A DNA stretch of 32,241 nt. Source: an uncultured Ruminiclostridium sp. (GTDB taxonomy: Bacteria > Bacillota > Clostridia > Oscillospirales > Acutalibacteraceae). The stretch lies in assembly GCA_902490005.1 (NCBI GenBank), contig CABUCM010000032.1, positions 1 to 32,241 on the forward strand, in the 5' to 3' direction. Shown here piece by piece: positions 22,901-31,315 of this stretch. Below the pieces are notes generated by a model. It was not told the DNA's origin. It worked only from the letters and a program-made list of their open reading frames with translations, and did no database searches. Made by a program: the position numbers and the translations under genes. Within the stretch, counting starts at the first letter, position 1; the number at the start of each line of letters is the position of its first letter.

Positions 22901-23806
22901 TTCCAGCGTATTCACATAGTTGGCGGCCTGAAACGCCGCCGTCGCCCCATCCGACGCGGCGGTTAGAATCTGGCGCAGCGTTTTCGTCCGGGTGTCCCCG
23001 GCGGCGAATACCCCGTCAATGTTCGTTTTGCAGTCCTCCCCTGCGGAAATATAGCCGTTAGGATCCAGAGAAAGCTCTGTGAAGATGTGGTTGTCCGGGA
23101 TCAGGCCGATAGCTACAAAAACGGCTGAAACGGGAAGGATCGCTTCTGCTTTGGAAACGGTATTCTGCTGGATCACAGCGGTGACTGCTTTTTCACCTAA
23201 AATTTCCTTGACCACGGTTTCCCCGTGAAACAATATATTCCGCCGGCTTTTCACCGCGTCGGCTAAATGCTTTTCTCCCCGGAAGGCGTTCCGGCGGTGG
23301 ATCAGATGGACCGTTTCGCAAAGGTTGGAAAGGAAAAGAGCGTCCTCTAAAGCGGTGTTCCCGCCGCCGACCACCGCCACATCCTTCCCCTTAAAAAACG
23401 CGCCGTCACAGGTGGCGCAGTAGGAAACCCCCTTCCCGGTGAGCTTCTCTTCTCCAGGGCAGCCCAGCATGCGGCGCTTGACGCCGTTTGCGATGATTAC
23501 CGATTTGCCCTCATAATCCCCTTCAGCGGTCCGTATGGATTTGACCGAAGGGGAAAGAGAAGCGGCTACCGCTTCCTCCAGCCGGATATCGGCGCCCAAG
23601 GCTTGGGCCTGATCGTAAATTTTCATCGCCAGGTCCGGCCCGGATATTTTCACGTATCCGGGATAGTTTTCGATTTCATTGGTAATTGCGATTTGCCCCC
23701 CGGCAAAACCGCCTTCTAATACTGTGACAGAAAGCCCGGCCCGAATCCCGTAAATTGCAGCGGTAAGCCCGGCGCAGCCTCCGCCTACGATGAGTAAATC
23801 AGTCAT
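22898..23806 (-). CDS. trxB: Thioredoxin-disulfide reductase
   Basis: An FAD/NADPH enzyme that reduces thioredoxin. The 302-residue low-molecular-weight form has the FAD loop GGGCAGLTAAIYG (8-20), the redox-active CATC at Cys130/Cys133, the NADPH loop GGGNTALEDA, the HRRNAFRG segment that reads the NADPH phosphate, and a C-terminal FAD motif GVFAAGDT. I use the second ATG (MTDLLIVGGG) since the AAGGAG site is 7 bases before it and only one base from the upstream ATG. No trxA is adjacent. Confidence 0.95.
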   Translation of the reverse strand: MTDLLIVGGGCAGLTAAIYGIRAGLSVTVLEGGFAGGQIAITNEIENYPGYVKISGPDLAMKIYDQAQALGADIRLEEAVAASLSPSVKSIRTAEGDYEGKSVIIANGVKRRMLGCPGEEKLTGKGVSYCATCDGAFFKGKDVAVVGGGNTALEDALFLSNLCETVHLIHRRNAFRGEKHLADAVKSRRNILFHGETVVKEILGEKAVTAVIQQNTVSKAEAILPVSAVFVAIGLIPDNHIFTELSLDPNGYISAGEDCKTNIDGVFAAGDTRTKTLRQILTAASDGATAAFQAANYVNTLE

Positions 23807-23930
23807 ATGCATTCTCCTTTTTCGTTAGTGTTTCAAAAAACAATCCCTTTATCCTTGTAGGGAACAATAAGCTGTTAAATATTTCACAAAACTTTCCGCC
23901 ATAGGGCTTGTGATTTCGGCGGTTTCCAGG

Positions 23931-23959
23931 TTGACAGACAAGCCGCGATTTTGTAAGGT
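23931..23959 (+). promoter_or_regulatory. Possible promoter of gldA
   Basis: TTGACA at 23931-23936 is consensus. The best -10 at 17-base spacing is TAAGGT (23954-23959), which is weak; TACAGT lies a few bases further. Confidence 0.4.
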
Positions 23960-24005
23960 TACAGTAGAAGATATGATTCCTAAATTCAAAGTTGGAGGTA
24001 TTATT

Positions 24006-25100
24006 ATGGCCAATACCATTATCAGCCCAAACAGATACGTTCAAGGCAAAGGCGAATTGAAAAACCTGCCGGAGCATGTGAAAAAGCTGGGAAAAAAGCT
24101 GTTTGTCATTATCAGCGGTTCCGGCCTGAAGCGGGTGCGGGGCTTGCTGGAGGAAAGCTTCCAAGGCACCGGCATGGAGCTGGTGTTTGAGCCCTTCCAC
24201 GGGGAGTGCTGCGAAACGGAGATCAATCGCCTGGGCGGCCGTTTTCAGGAAAACGGCTGCGACCTGGTGGTAGGCGTGGGCGGCGGCAAAATTCATGACA
24301 GCGCCAAAGCCACCGCTTATTATCAGAACGCCCCGGTGGTGATTATCCCCACCATCGCCTCCACAGACGCCCCCTGCTCTGCGCTTTCGGTAATTTATTC
24401 GGAAGCCGGTGTGTTTGAGCGGTATCTGTTTTTGAACTCCAACCCGGATTTGGTGCTGGTGGATACGGACGTCATCGCCGCCGCGCCTCCCAGGCTATTG
24501 GTTTCAGGTATGGGTGACGCGCTGGCCACTTATTTTGAGGCGAAGGCCGTGGCCGCCAGCGGGGCGACAAGCTGCGCCGGCGGAAAACCCACCAAGGGCG
24601 CCCTGGCCCTGGCTAAGCTGTGCTATGAGACCCTGATGGAGGACGGTGTGAAGGCGAAGCTGGCGGTAGAGGCTGGTGTTTGCACCCAGGCGGTGGAAAA
24701 CATTATCGAGGCCAACACCTATTTGAGCGGTATCGGCTTTGAGAGCGGCGGCCTGGCGGGCGCCCATGCCATTCATAACGGCCTGACGGTTATCAGGGAC
24801 TGCCACCATCTGTATCACGGCGAAAAGGTGGCCTTCGGCACCCTGACCCAGCTGGTGCTGGAAAACGCTGACCAAGAGCTGCTGGATGAGGTTATCGGCT
24901 TCTGCATGGAGGTTGGCCTGCCAACCACCTTCGCGGACCTTGGGATGGCCCAGCCGGATCAAGGGCTGTTGATGGAAGCGGCCGTAAGGGCTTGTTCTCC
25001 CGACGAGACCCTGGTGAATATGCCCTTTGCGGTAACGCCGGAGATGGCTTATGCGGCCATGGTGGGCGCCGACGCGCTGGGCAGATATTACAAAGGATAA
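24006..25100 (+). CDS. gldA: Glycerol dehydrogenase
   Basis: NAD-dependent zinc enzyme interconverting glycerol and dihydroxyacetone. The 364-residue protein begins MANTIISPNRYVQGKGEL as in the GldA family. GVGGGKIHDSAKA (90-102) binds NAD, IPTIASTDAPCSALSVIY is the family segment, and the zinc ligands Asp171 (GMGDALATYFEA), His254 (AGAHAIHNG) and His271 (LYHGEKVAFG) are present. An upstream frame extension to 23910 lacks a ribosome site; GGAGGT lies 6 bases before the ATG at 24006. No dihydroxyacetone kinase is adjacent. It may work on the dihydroxyacetone that an FSA-type aldolase would release, or in fermentative redox balance. Confidence 0.93.
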   Translation: MANTIISPNRYVQGKGELKNLPEHVKKLGKKLFVIISGSGLKRVRGLLEESFQGTGMELVFEPFHGECCETEINRLGGRFQENGCDLVVGVGGGKIHDSAKATAYYQNAPVVIIPTIASTDAPCSALSVIYSEAGVFERYLFLNSNPDLVLVDTDVIAAAPPRLLVSGMGDALATYFEAKAVAASGATSCAGGKPTKGALALAKLCYETLMEDGVKAKLAVEAGVCTQAVENIIEANTYLSGIGFESGGLAGAHAIHNGLTVIRDCHHLYHGEKVAFGTLTQLVLENADQELLDEVIGFCMEVGLPTTFADLGMAQPDQGLLMEAAVRACSPDETLVNMPFAVTPEMAYAAMVGADALGRYYKG

Positions 25101-25118
25101 AAATTACAGTTTAAACCC

Positions 25119-25165
25119 GCGAAAAGGGCCGGAAGGATTTCTTTCCGGCCCTTTTCGCAGGTTTT
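25119..25165 (+). terminator. Terminator of gldA
   Basis: GCGAAAAGGGCCGG and CCGGCCCTTTTCGC (25119-25158) form a perfect long stem, followed by AGGTTTTT. Strong intrinsic terminator. Confidence 0.9.
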
Positions 25166-25250
25166 TCAGGGGAAAAAGGGATAATATTCCCGGTAGTAAA
25201 TAGGGGGCCCGTCCTTTATGATAAAAAAGGAACGCTTTTCAATAAACTGT

Positions 25251-25279
25251 TTGCATTTGGTTTGAGGGTTTTGTATAAT
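25251..25279 (+). promoter_or_regulatory. Promoter of the MATE transporter gene
   Basis: TTGCAT (25251-25256) and TATAAT (25274-25279) are 17 bases apart, 26 bases before the start codon. Confidence 0.8.
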
Positions 25280-25305
25280 GGGAGAGACGATAGAGGGGTG
25301 CGGTT

Positions 25306-26679
25306 ATGACAAATGATATGACCCGGGGAAATCCCACCCGGCTGATTATCTCCTTTACGCTGCCGGTGCTGTTAGGCAATATCTGCCAGCAGCTTTACAG
25401 CATGGTGGATTCTATCATCGTGGGGCGGGCCATCAGTATGGAGGCTTTGGCCGCGGTTGGCGCCACCGGAGGAGTTTCTTTTTTGGTGATCGGCTGTATT
25501 CAGGGGCTTACCGCCGGTTTTTCCGTGATTACGGCCCAGCGGTTTGGCGCCGGAGATTACGAGGGCGTAAAACGTTCTATCGGCATCTCGGCCTTGTTGA
25601 GCGTCATCGCCACGGTTGTTTTGATGGCGGCGGGAATTTTGACGGTGAGGCCGCTGTTAGAGGCCATGAATACGCCGGCGGATATCATTGAGGATTCCTT
25701 TACTTATATTGTAATTATTTATTACGGTTTGATTGCCACCACGTTTTATAATTTACTTTCCTGTGTTATCCGGGCTTTGGGCGACAGCAAAACCCCGCTG
25801 GTTTTTCTGGTGTTTGCCTCTTTGCTGAACGTGGCGCTGGATTTACTGTTCATCACCGCCTTCCATATGGGAGTGGGGGGCGCGGCCTGGGCGACGGTGA
25901 TTTCTCAGGCGGTTTCAGGGCTTTTGTGCCTGGTGTACGCCCTGAAAAAATTCTCCCTGCTCCGTTTGGAAAAACGGCACTGGGCTTTTGACAAGCAATA
26001 CGCCTGGAAGCATTTGAAACTGGCTCTTCCTATGGCAATGCAATTTGTGATTACCGGCACCAGTGTTTTGGTAAACCAGGCGGTTTTGAATTTGTTTGGT
26101 TCCGCCACGGTAGCGGCGTTTTCCGCCGCCTCCAGAATTCACATGCTCACCGAGCAGGCCGCCAATTCCTTTGGAACGGCGATGGCTACCTTTACCGGAC
26201 AGAATTACGGCGCATCCCAGATCGGCAGGATCCGGGCGGGCCTTCGGAAATGCGCCGTCGTCTGTGAAGGGCTTACCCTGGCGATCATGGTACCGGTTAT
26301 GCTGTTCGGCGGCACAATGTCCTCCTGGTTCATCGACGGCTACCATCCGGAGGTGGTTGGGCAGGCGCATTTGTATCTGTTTATCGCCGCCCTGTTCTAT
26401 CCGGTGCTGACGCTGCTGTTTCTTTACCGCAACACCCTGCTGGGGCTGGGAAACGGAGTCACCCCCATGCTGGCGGGCGTCTGCGAGCTGTTGTCCAGAA
26501 TGATCGGCGCGCCGGTCCTGGGGCACTTTTTCGGTTTTACGGGCCTATGCTGGATCAATCCTATTGCCTGGGTGACCGCCACGCTGCTTCTGTTTCTTTC
26601 TTACTGTAAGACGATGCGGAATCTGCGGCCGTTGGAAAAGGGGAGTAAAAATTCAAATTCGGCGGAAATTGCAGGTTAA
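25306..26679 (+). CDS. MATE-family efflux transporter
   Basis: A 457-residue polytopic membrane protein with two MatE repeats of six helices each. The start MTRGNPTRLIISFTLPVLLGNICQQLYSMVDSIIVG is the usual first-helix signature, and ALAAVGATGG plus GLTAGFSVITAQRFGAGDY follow. The second repeat begins around HLKLALPMAMQFVITGT with AFSAASRIHMLTEQ. MATE proteins export drugs or metabolites in exchange for sodium or protons; the cargo cannot be read from sequence. A GAGGGGTG site precedes the ATG. A PfkB-type kinase gene follows 45 bases later without an obvious promoter. Confidence 0.94.
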   Translation: MTNDMTRGNPTRLIISFTLPVLLGNICQQLYSMVDSIIVGRAISMEALAAVGATGGVSFLVIGCIQGLTAGFSVITAQRFGAGDYEGVKRSIGISALLSVIATVVLMAAGILTVRPLLEAMNTPADIIEDSFTYIVIIYYGLIATTFYNLLSCVIRALGDSKTPLVFLVFASLLNVALDLLFITAFHMGVGGAAWATVISQAVSGLLCLVYALKKFSLLRLEKRHWAFDKQYAWKHLKLALPMAMQFVITGTSVLVNQAVLNLFGSATVAAFSAASRIHMLTEQAANSFGTAMATFTGQNYGASQIGRIRAGLRKCAVVCEGLTLAIMVPVMLFGGTMSSWFIDGYHPEVVGQAHLYLFIAALFYPVLTLLFLYRNTLLGLGNGVTPMLAGVCELLSRMIGAPVLGHFFGFTGLCWINPIAWVTATLLLFLSYCKTMRNLRPLEKGSKNSNSAEIAG

Positions 26680-26724
26680 CCTGAGAAATTCTATAAAACG
26701 CGGAGATCAAAGGAGGAACCACTA

Positions 26725-27726
26725 ATGAAAAAAGGAATCGCAGTAGCAGGCAGCCTGGTAGCGGATACCGTCTATACCGTAGACCAGTATCCGGAGATTG
26801 GAGCCTTGACGAAAATTCAGGATCCGATCATCAACAACACCGGCGGCGCTGTTTGCAACACAGCAATGGTCTTGGCAAAGCTGGACCCGGAGCTTCCCAT
26901 CACGGCATTAGGGAAAATCGGCAAGGATGAGGCTGCCGACCGGATTTGGGAGGCTTTCAGCCATTATCCCAATATTGATATTTCCCAGGTGGGCGCGGAG
27001 GGCAACACCTCTTTTACCGTGGTCATCGTGGACAGCGGCAGTAAACAGCGGTCCTTTTTTGCTTATTGGGGCGCCAACGAGGTGTTTTGCCAGGACGACA
27101 TCAATTGGGACAAATTCGACGCGAAGATTTTCCATATCGGCTATCTTCTGTCCCTGAATGCTTTGGATGAGCCGGATGACCAGTACGGCACCAAAATGGC
27201 CAGGCTTTTGGCCTGCGCCAGGGAACACGGCCTGGAAACCAGCGTGGATGTGGTCAGCGAAATGAGCGATCGGTTCACAAAAATCGTACCGCCGGCGCTG
27301 AAATATACAGATTACTGCATCATCAACGAAATCGAGGCCCAATGCACCACGGGAATTTCCCTGCGGGAAAACGGCGTGCTCCAGAGCCAGAATATGAAGC
27401 AGGCGCTTCAAAAAATGCACGAAATGGGCGTAGCCAAATGGGCCGTCATCCACTGTCCGGAATGCGGCTTTGGCCTGGACTGCCGGACCGGGGAATATGT
27501 GGAGGTTCCCAGCCTAAAGCTTCCAAAGGGCTTTATCAAAAACACCACCGGCGCGGGAGACGCTTACTGCGCGGGGGTTCTTTACGGCGCTCATGAGGAC
27601 AAAAGCCTGGAGGACGCCATGAAACTGGCTACCGCCAGCGCGGCGTTTTCTCTTTCCGACAACGGCGCGGCGGATGGCCTGAAGCCGGAGGCGGAGGTCA
27701 TGAAATTTTATCAGGAAATGTGCTGA
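26725..27726 (+). CDS. PfkB-family carbohydrate kinase, substrate unknown
   Basis: A 333-residue ribokinase/PfkB-superfamily kinase. GIAVAGSLVADTVYTVDQYP and NTGGAVCNTAMVLAKLDP form the sugar-binding N-terminal half, and NTTGAGDAYCAGVLYG holds the GAGD loop with the catalytic Asp279. The middle (residues 105-130, FFAYWGANEVFCQDDI) and an HCPECGFGLDC stretch are not typical of ribokinase or fructokinase, so I do not name a substrate. An AAAGGAGGAA site precedes the ATG. It is probably cotranscribed with the MATE gene and is closed by a strong terminator. Confidence 0.88.
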   Translation: MKKGIAVAGSLVADTVYTVDQYPEIGALTKIQDPIINNTGGAVCNTAMVLAKLDPELPITALGKIGKDEAADRIWEAFSHYPNIDISQVGAEGNTSFTVVIVDSGSKQRSFFAYWGANEVFCQDDINWDKFDAKIFHIGYLLSLNALDEPDDQYGTKMARLLACAREHGLETSVDVVSEMSDRFTKIVPPALKYTDYCIINEIEAQCTTGISLRENGVLQSQNMKQALQKMHEMGVAKWAVIHCPECGFGLDCRTGEYVEVPSLKLPKGFIKNTTGAGDAYCAGVLYGAHEDKSLEDAMKLATASAAFSLSDNGAADGLKPEAEVMKFYQEMC

Positions 27727-27734
27727 CAGTAAAG

Positions 27735-27765
27735 AAACGTTCCGCCTTTTCGGCGGAACGTTTTT
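27735..27765 (+). terminator. Terminator after the PfkB-family kinase
   Basis: AAACGTTCCGCC (27735-27746) and GGCGGAACGTTT (27752-27763) form a perfect 12-bp stem with loop TTTTC and a following T-run. Confidence 0.93.
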
Positions 27766-27790
27766 CTTTTTCAAAAATATTGGAAAAGCC

Positions 27791-27821
27791 TGCAACTTTT
27801 CAAGGGGTTACCAAGTGTTCT
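27791..27821 (+). promoter_or_regulatory. Putative ECF-type autoregulatory promoter
   Basis: TGCAACTTTT at 27791-27800 resembles the AAC-containing -35 element of ECF-dependent promoters, and TGTTCTA about 16 bases later could be the -10. It lies just before the ECF sigma gene, as expected for self-regulation. The leader would be only about 15 nt. No sigma-A promoter is obvious here. Confidence 0.4.
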
Positions 27822-27841
27822 ATATGAGAGGAGGGATGGCT

Positions 27842-28327
27842 GTGAACAACGAATCGCTGCGTACGAACGATTCCGTTGACGAAATTCTGGAGACCTATGG
27901 AAAAATGGTTTACCGGCTGGCCTACGCCCGCACCAAAAATCGGTATGACGCCGACGATGTCATGCAGGAGGTGTTCCTGCGTTACATCCGGTGCGGCCAA
28001 ACCTTTGCCGATGAGGGGCACCGCCGGGCGTGGTTGATTAGGGCCACCATTAATTGCAGCAAAACGCTGCTTTCGTCCGCGTGGTTTCGCAGGACCTCCC
28101 CGCTGGAAGACACCCTGACCACCGAGCTGGAGGAAAAAAGCGAGGTGTATTACGCGGTGATGGCTTTGCCGGTGAAATACCGCACAGTGATCCATCTTTA
28201 TTATTATGAGGATTTGCCTATCGCTGAGATCAGCGCTTTGCTGAAAACAAAGGAAACTACGGTCAAATCCCAGCTTCACCGGGCCAGAAACCTTTTGAAA
28301 GAAACACTGAAAGGAGAGCTTTTCTGA
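27842..28327 (+). CDS. ECF-type RNA polymerase sigma factor
   Basis: A 161-residue sigma-70 family factor with only regions 2 and 4. Region 2 (about residues 10-75) shows YGKMVYRLAYARTKNRYDADDVMQEVFLRYI, and region 4 (about 105-155) shows LPVKYRTVIHLYYYEDLPIAEISALLKTKETTVKSQLHRAR. The best start is the GTG at 27842, 6 bases after the GGAGGG site; ATG 27836 directly abuts that site. The stop overlaps the next ATG (TGATG), tying its translation to the membrane beta-propeller protein, a likely regulator of the sigma factor. Confidence 0.92.
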   Translation: MNNESLRTNDSVDEILETYGKMVYRLAYARTKNRYDADDVMQEVFLRYIRCGQTFADEGHRRAWLIRATINCSKTLLSSAWFRRTSPLEDTLTTELEEKSEVYYAVMALPVKYRTVIHLYYYEDLPIAEISALLKTKETTVKSQLHRARNLLKETLKGELF

Positions 28328-30384
28328 TGTTTGAGAACAAATATAAGGCCGACAATGAAAAAATTGAGCCTACCCAAGAAAGCTTACTCTCCCTGGGCTA
28401 TAAAATGAGACGGGAACAGGCGAAAAAAGACGGGAAAAGAAAAATAGGCCAGTGGCTCCGACCGGCGGCGGCCGCCGCGGCTGCGTTGGTTCTGCTGCTT
28501 GGCTGTTTCCAGATCTTCCGCTCCCTGTCGCCCAGGGAAAATGAAATCCCCGCAGCCGGCGGGACTACGACTGGGGAAGCGGAGCTTCCCCAGCAGCAGG
28601 CCCAACAGCCGGATCCGGACGATTACAGCCAGGTATACGCCCAGATCAAGGAGATGAAGGATCGGGAAAAACAAAGCAACGGCAACAGCTTTTGGGATCT
28701 TCTGTTTCCTGGAAATGCCCTAGCGGAAAATGGGGATGCGGTGGAGTCCACCACAACCGGAGAGGGCGGCGCGCAGAACGATACCGGTTCCGCGGAAAAA
28801 AATTATTCCGACACCAACAACCAGGTGGAGGGCGTGCAGGAAGCGGATATCATCAAAACCGACGGCGAGTATATTTATACCGTGGTGGATGGGGACGTTT
28901 ATCTGCTGAAAGAAAACAACGGCCAGCCCCAGGTGCTTTCTAAAATCGCAAAAAAGGTGGTTCCTGGAGAGGAGGAAGGCTTCTACAAACAAGAAGAATA
29001 TGTCAATGATATTTATATAGCGGGAAACCGGCTGGTGCTGATGAAATACACCGTGGATTACACCGCTTACGATGGCGCTGCGGCGGAGGATATGGCCCCG
29101 GCCGGATGTTGTTACATGGGAGAGGAGAAATATTCGGCGGCAATTTATGATATCACCGACCGTTCCAACCCGGTTCTCCTAAATGAGCTGGGACAAAGCG
29201 GCAGCGTCGTTTCCTCCCGTATGGTGGGTAATATCCTGTATCTTGTTTCAAACTATTACGTCCCTGGCGAAATCGATGAAGCGGACCCGGCAACCTATGT
29301 GCCCAGCCTTTACTGCGGGGATGCCAGCAGTGAGGTTCCCGCCTATGACATTATGCTTTTACCGGCGCCTAACGGTACCCAGTATTTAACCGTCAGCAGC
29401 ATCGACGTCAGCGACCCCTCAGGATTTTTAGACACCCAGTCTATTTTAGGCTGCGGCAGCCAGATTTATTGTAATTCTGAAAACCTATTTGTAGCGTTTG
29501 GAACCTCGGAAATGAAAGACAATGTCTGGAAAGATAAAACGGACTTATACCGTTTTTCGCTTCAGGACGGCACAATCACCATGGAAGGCCAAGGCTCGGT
29601 TCCCGGGTATGTGCTAAACCAATTCAGTATGGATGAGTACAACGGATATTTCCGCATCGTCACCACGGAAACCGTAACCCACTATTTCAATGACGGTGAA
29701 ACGGCTTCCGCGGAACAGGAAAAAACGAAAAACCACCTGTTTGTCCTGGATGGTGCCATGAACATCGTGGGCAGTATGGAAGACTTGGCGCGGGGAGAGA
29801 GCATTTATTCCGCCAGGTTTATGGGAGACGTGGGCTATTTCGTCACCTACCGCCAGGTGGACCCGCTGTTTACCGTGGATCTGTCCGCCCCATCCAATCC
29901 CACCCTTTTAAGCGAGCTGAAGGTTCCGGGGTTCTCCAACTACCTGCATCCCTTCGGCGACGGGCTGCTTTTGGGCTTCGGCCAGGACGCGGATGAACAA
30001 AGCGGTACCACCCAGGGCTTGAAGCTTTCTATGTTCGACACCTCCGATTTGACGGCGGTAACGGAAAAACACTCGGTTTCTCTGGGAGAAAAATATATGT
30101 GGAGCAACGCTTCCTATAACCACAAGGCCATCCTGGTGGATACCGGGAAGAATTTGATTGGTTTCCCGGCGGAAAACGAATATCTGATTTATTCCTATTC
30201 CCCGGCATCGGGCTTTCAAAAAGTCGCCCAATTATCCTTGGAGGCCAGCGGCCCCGATGAATACGACTATGACCTGCGGGGCTTTTATGTGGACGACGTG
30301 TTTTATCTTTACGGCCCCAGAGGGTTGGCGGCCTTTTCCATGAAGGACTTCTCCCGGCTTTCCACTTTGCTTTGGGAGGAATAA
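28327..30384 (+). CDS. Membrane-anchored beta-propeller protein, candidate sigma regulator
   Basis: A 685-residue protein with a cytoplasmic N-terminus of about 42 residues, one membrane helix (about 43-66, PAAAAAAALVLLLGCFQIF), an acidic low-complexity linker and a large extracellular domain of the Beta_propel type (PF09826-like). The signature is NNQVEGVQEADIIKTDGEYIY, followed by repeated blades such as AAIYDITDRSNPVLLNEL and FTVDLSAPSNPTLLSEL. Cotranscription and one-base overlap with the ECF gene suggest that it holds and releases the sigma factor in response to an outside signal. However, the short N-terminus has no zinc-type anti-sigma motif (HxxxCxxC), so the role is inferred from context only. 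Confidence 0.88.
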   Translation: MFENKYKADNEKIEPTQESLLSLGYKMRREQAKKDGKRKIGQWLRPAAAAAAALVLLLGCFQIFRSLSPRENEIPAAGGTTTGEAELPQQQAQQPDPDDYSQVYAQIKEMKDREKQSNGNSFWDLLFPGNALAENGDAVESTTTGEGGAQNDTGSAEKNYSDTNNQVEGVQEADIIKTDGEYIYTVVDGDVYLLKENNGQPQVLSKIAKKVVPGEEEGFYKQEEYVNDIYIAGNRLVLMKYTVDYTAYDGAAAEDMAPAGCCYMGEEKYSAAIYDITDRSNPVLLNELGQSGSVVSSRMVGNILYLVSNYYVPGEIDEADPATYVPSLYCGDASSEVPAYDIMLLPAPNGTQYLTVSSIDVSDPSGFLDTQSILGCGSQIYCNSENLFVAFGTSEMKDNVWKDKTDLYRFSLQDGTITMEGQGSVPGYVLNQFSMDEYNGYFRIVTTETVTHYFNDGETASAEQEKTKNHLFVLDGAMNIVGSMEDLARGESIYSARFMGDVGYFVTYRQVDPLFTVDLSAPSNPTLLSELKVPGFSNYLHPFGDGLLLGFGQDADEQSGTTQGLKLSMFDTSDLTAVTEKHSVSLGEKYMWSNASYNHKAILVDTGKNLIGFPAENEYLIYSYSPASGFQKVAQLSLEASGPDEYDYDLRGFYVDDVFYLYGPRGLAAFSMKDFSRLSTLLWEE

Positions 30385-30388
30385 CCAG

Positions 30389-30414
30389 GCGTTTTTCAAA
30401 AGCTTGAGAAACGC
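30389..30414 (+). other. Hairpin without U-run after the beta-propeller gene
   Basis: GCGTTTTTCAA pairs with TTGAGAAACGC (one G-U pair) around AAGC, five bases after the stop codon. No T-run follows, so it is more likely an mRNA-stabilising or weak attenuating structure than an intrinsic terminator. Confidence 0.45.
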
Positions 30415-30574
30415 GGGCCGCACAGTATGGCCGCCGATGGTTTGCCGCCAACGAGGCTTAGCTTCCCGGGTTACGTGAGCATGGGAAGCGGCTGGATTTG
30501 CCGGGATTATAATCAGGCCGGCTGCAATAGAAGCCCAGTGCGGAGATCAGGGGAAAGAAGGAGGGATGGCGAGA

Positions 30575-31048
30575 ATGGGATTGAAAAGACGGTGGAGAGC
30601 TGTTTCGGCTCTGGCGGGCCTGTTTCTGCTGGCGGTTTTTTTGGGCTGCGCTTTGGGAGAACCGCTGCGGCTTCCCTTTTCCGCTTCTCAAGTTGAGAAA
30701 ATAGAAATTTACCGTTTTGTTGTCCCAGCTGAGGCGGAGAAAAAAACAATAGCTTCCTTCCCGGAGATTCAAGAAATCTGCGGCGTTTTTACCTCGCTGC
30801 GGGTAAAAGAAAACACCCTGGAGCCGGCGGCCGGCGGACAGGTGACCAGTTTTCGGTTTACTCTTGACGGCGGATCAAAATTTGAAATGGTTTATGCCTC
30901 TCTCGACCATGGAATTGGAGAACTGAAGGCGGAGGGATTCGACTGTCAAACAACGGCGGACTTAAGCGCTGTTTGGGACGATTATGGGGGCTCAGAGTCA
31001 ATTTCTGTCCCCGAGTCGGAACTTCCTGCCATTGTGCCATATTCATAA
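30575..31048 (+). CDS. Small lipoprotein of unknown function
   Basis: A 157-residue predicted lipoprotein. MGLKRRWRAVSALAGLFLLAVFLGC has a basic start, a hydrophobic stretch and a lipobox ending in Cys25. The mature part is about 130 residues with alternating strands (VEKIEIYRFVVPAE, TSFRFTLDGG, KFEMVYASLDHG) and no recognised domain. I start at ATG 30575, 9-10 bases after GGAGGG; the ATG at 30566 touches that site. It follows the beta-propeller gene after 190 bases and may belong to the same regulon. A strong terminator ends it. Confidence 0.75.
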   Translation: MGLKRRWRAVSALAGLFLLAVFLGCALGEPLRLPFSASQVEKIEIYRFVVPAEAEKKTIASFPEIQEICGVFTSLRVKENTLEPAAGGQVTSFRFTLDGGSKFEMVYASLDHGIGELKAEGFDCQTTADLSAVWDDYGGSESISVPESELPAIVPYS

Positions 31049-31067
31049 TTGAAACCTTGGGAAAGCG

Positions 31068-31113
31068 AAAAAAAGGAATCTGCAAGGCGGAACCGCCGGC
31101 AGATTCCTTTTTT
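31068..31113 (+). terminator. Terminator after the lipoprotein gene
   Basis: AAAAAAGGAATCTGC and GCAGATTCCTTTTTT form a perfect 15-bp stem; the loop contains a small GGCGG/CCGCC stem. Strong intrinsic terminator. Confidence 0.92.
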
Positions 31114-31267
31114 CTGCGGCTCCCTTGTTTATGATACGGAGCTGCCCGTAAAACCTAAAAGCTAAATATTCCCTTAGAGGGTGAGCGGGTTGCCGGGCTT
31201 ACCCAAGGCTGTGCTGGACTATGGTTTTTAGGGATTTTGCCGGATAAATGGATTAACATGGCGATAA

Positions 31268-31296
31268 TTGCTTTTTTGAAAGAAGAGTGGTACAAT
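31268..31296 (+). promoter_or_regulatory. Promoter of the AraC-family gene
   Basis: TTGCTT (31268-31273) and TACAAT (31291-31296) are 17 bases apart. The expected start near 31303 falls at the AGGAGGA ribosome site, giving a very short leader of about 13 nt. Confidence 0.7.
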
Positions 31297-31315
31297 TCTG
31301 TCAGGAGGAATTGCT

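Noticed and set aside
23799..24296. 165-codon minus-strand frame opposite gldA and overlapping the trxB start
   Set aside because: It is antisense to the clearly conserved gldA coding sequence and lacks a ribosome site.
30508..30513. TATAAT before the small lipoprotein gene as a promoter
   Set aside because: No acceptable -35 box or extended -10 is found at a suitable distance; it was not listed as a feature.
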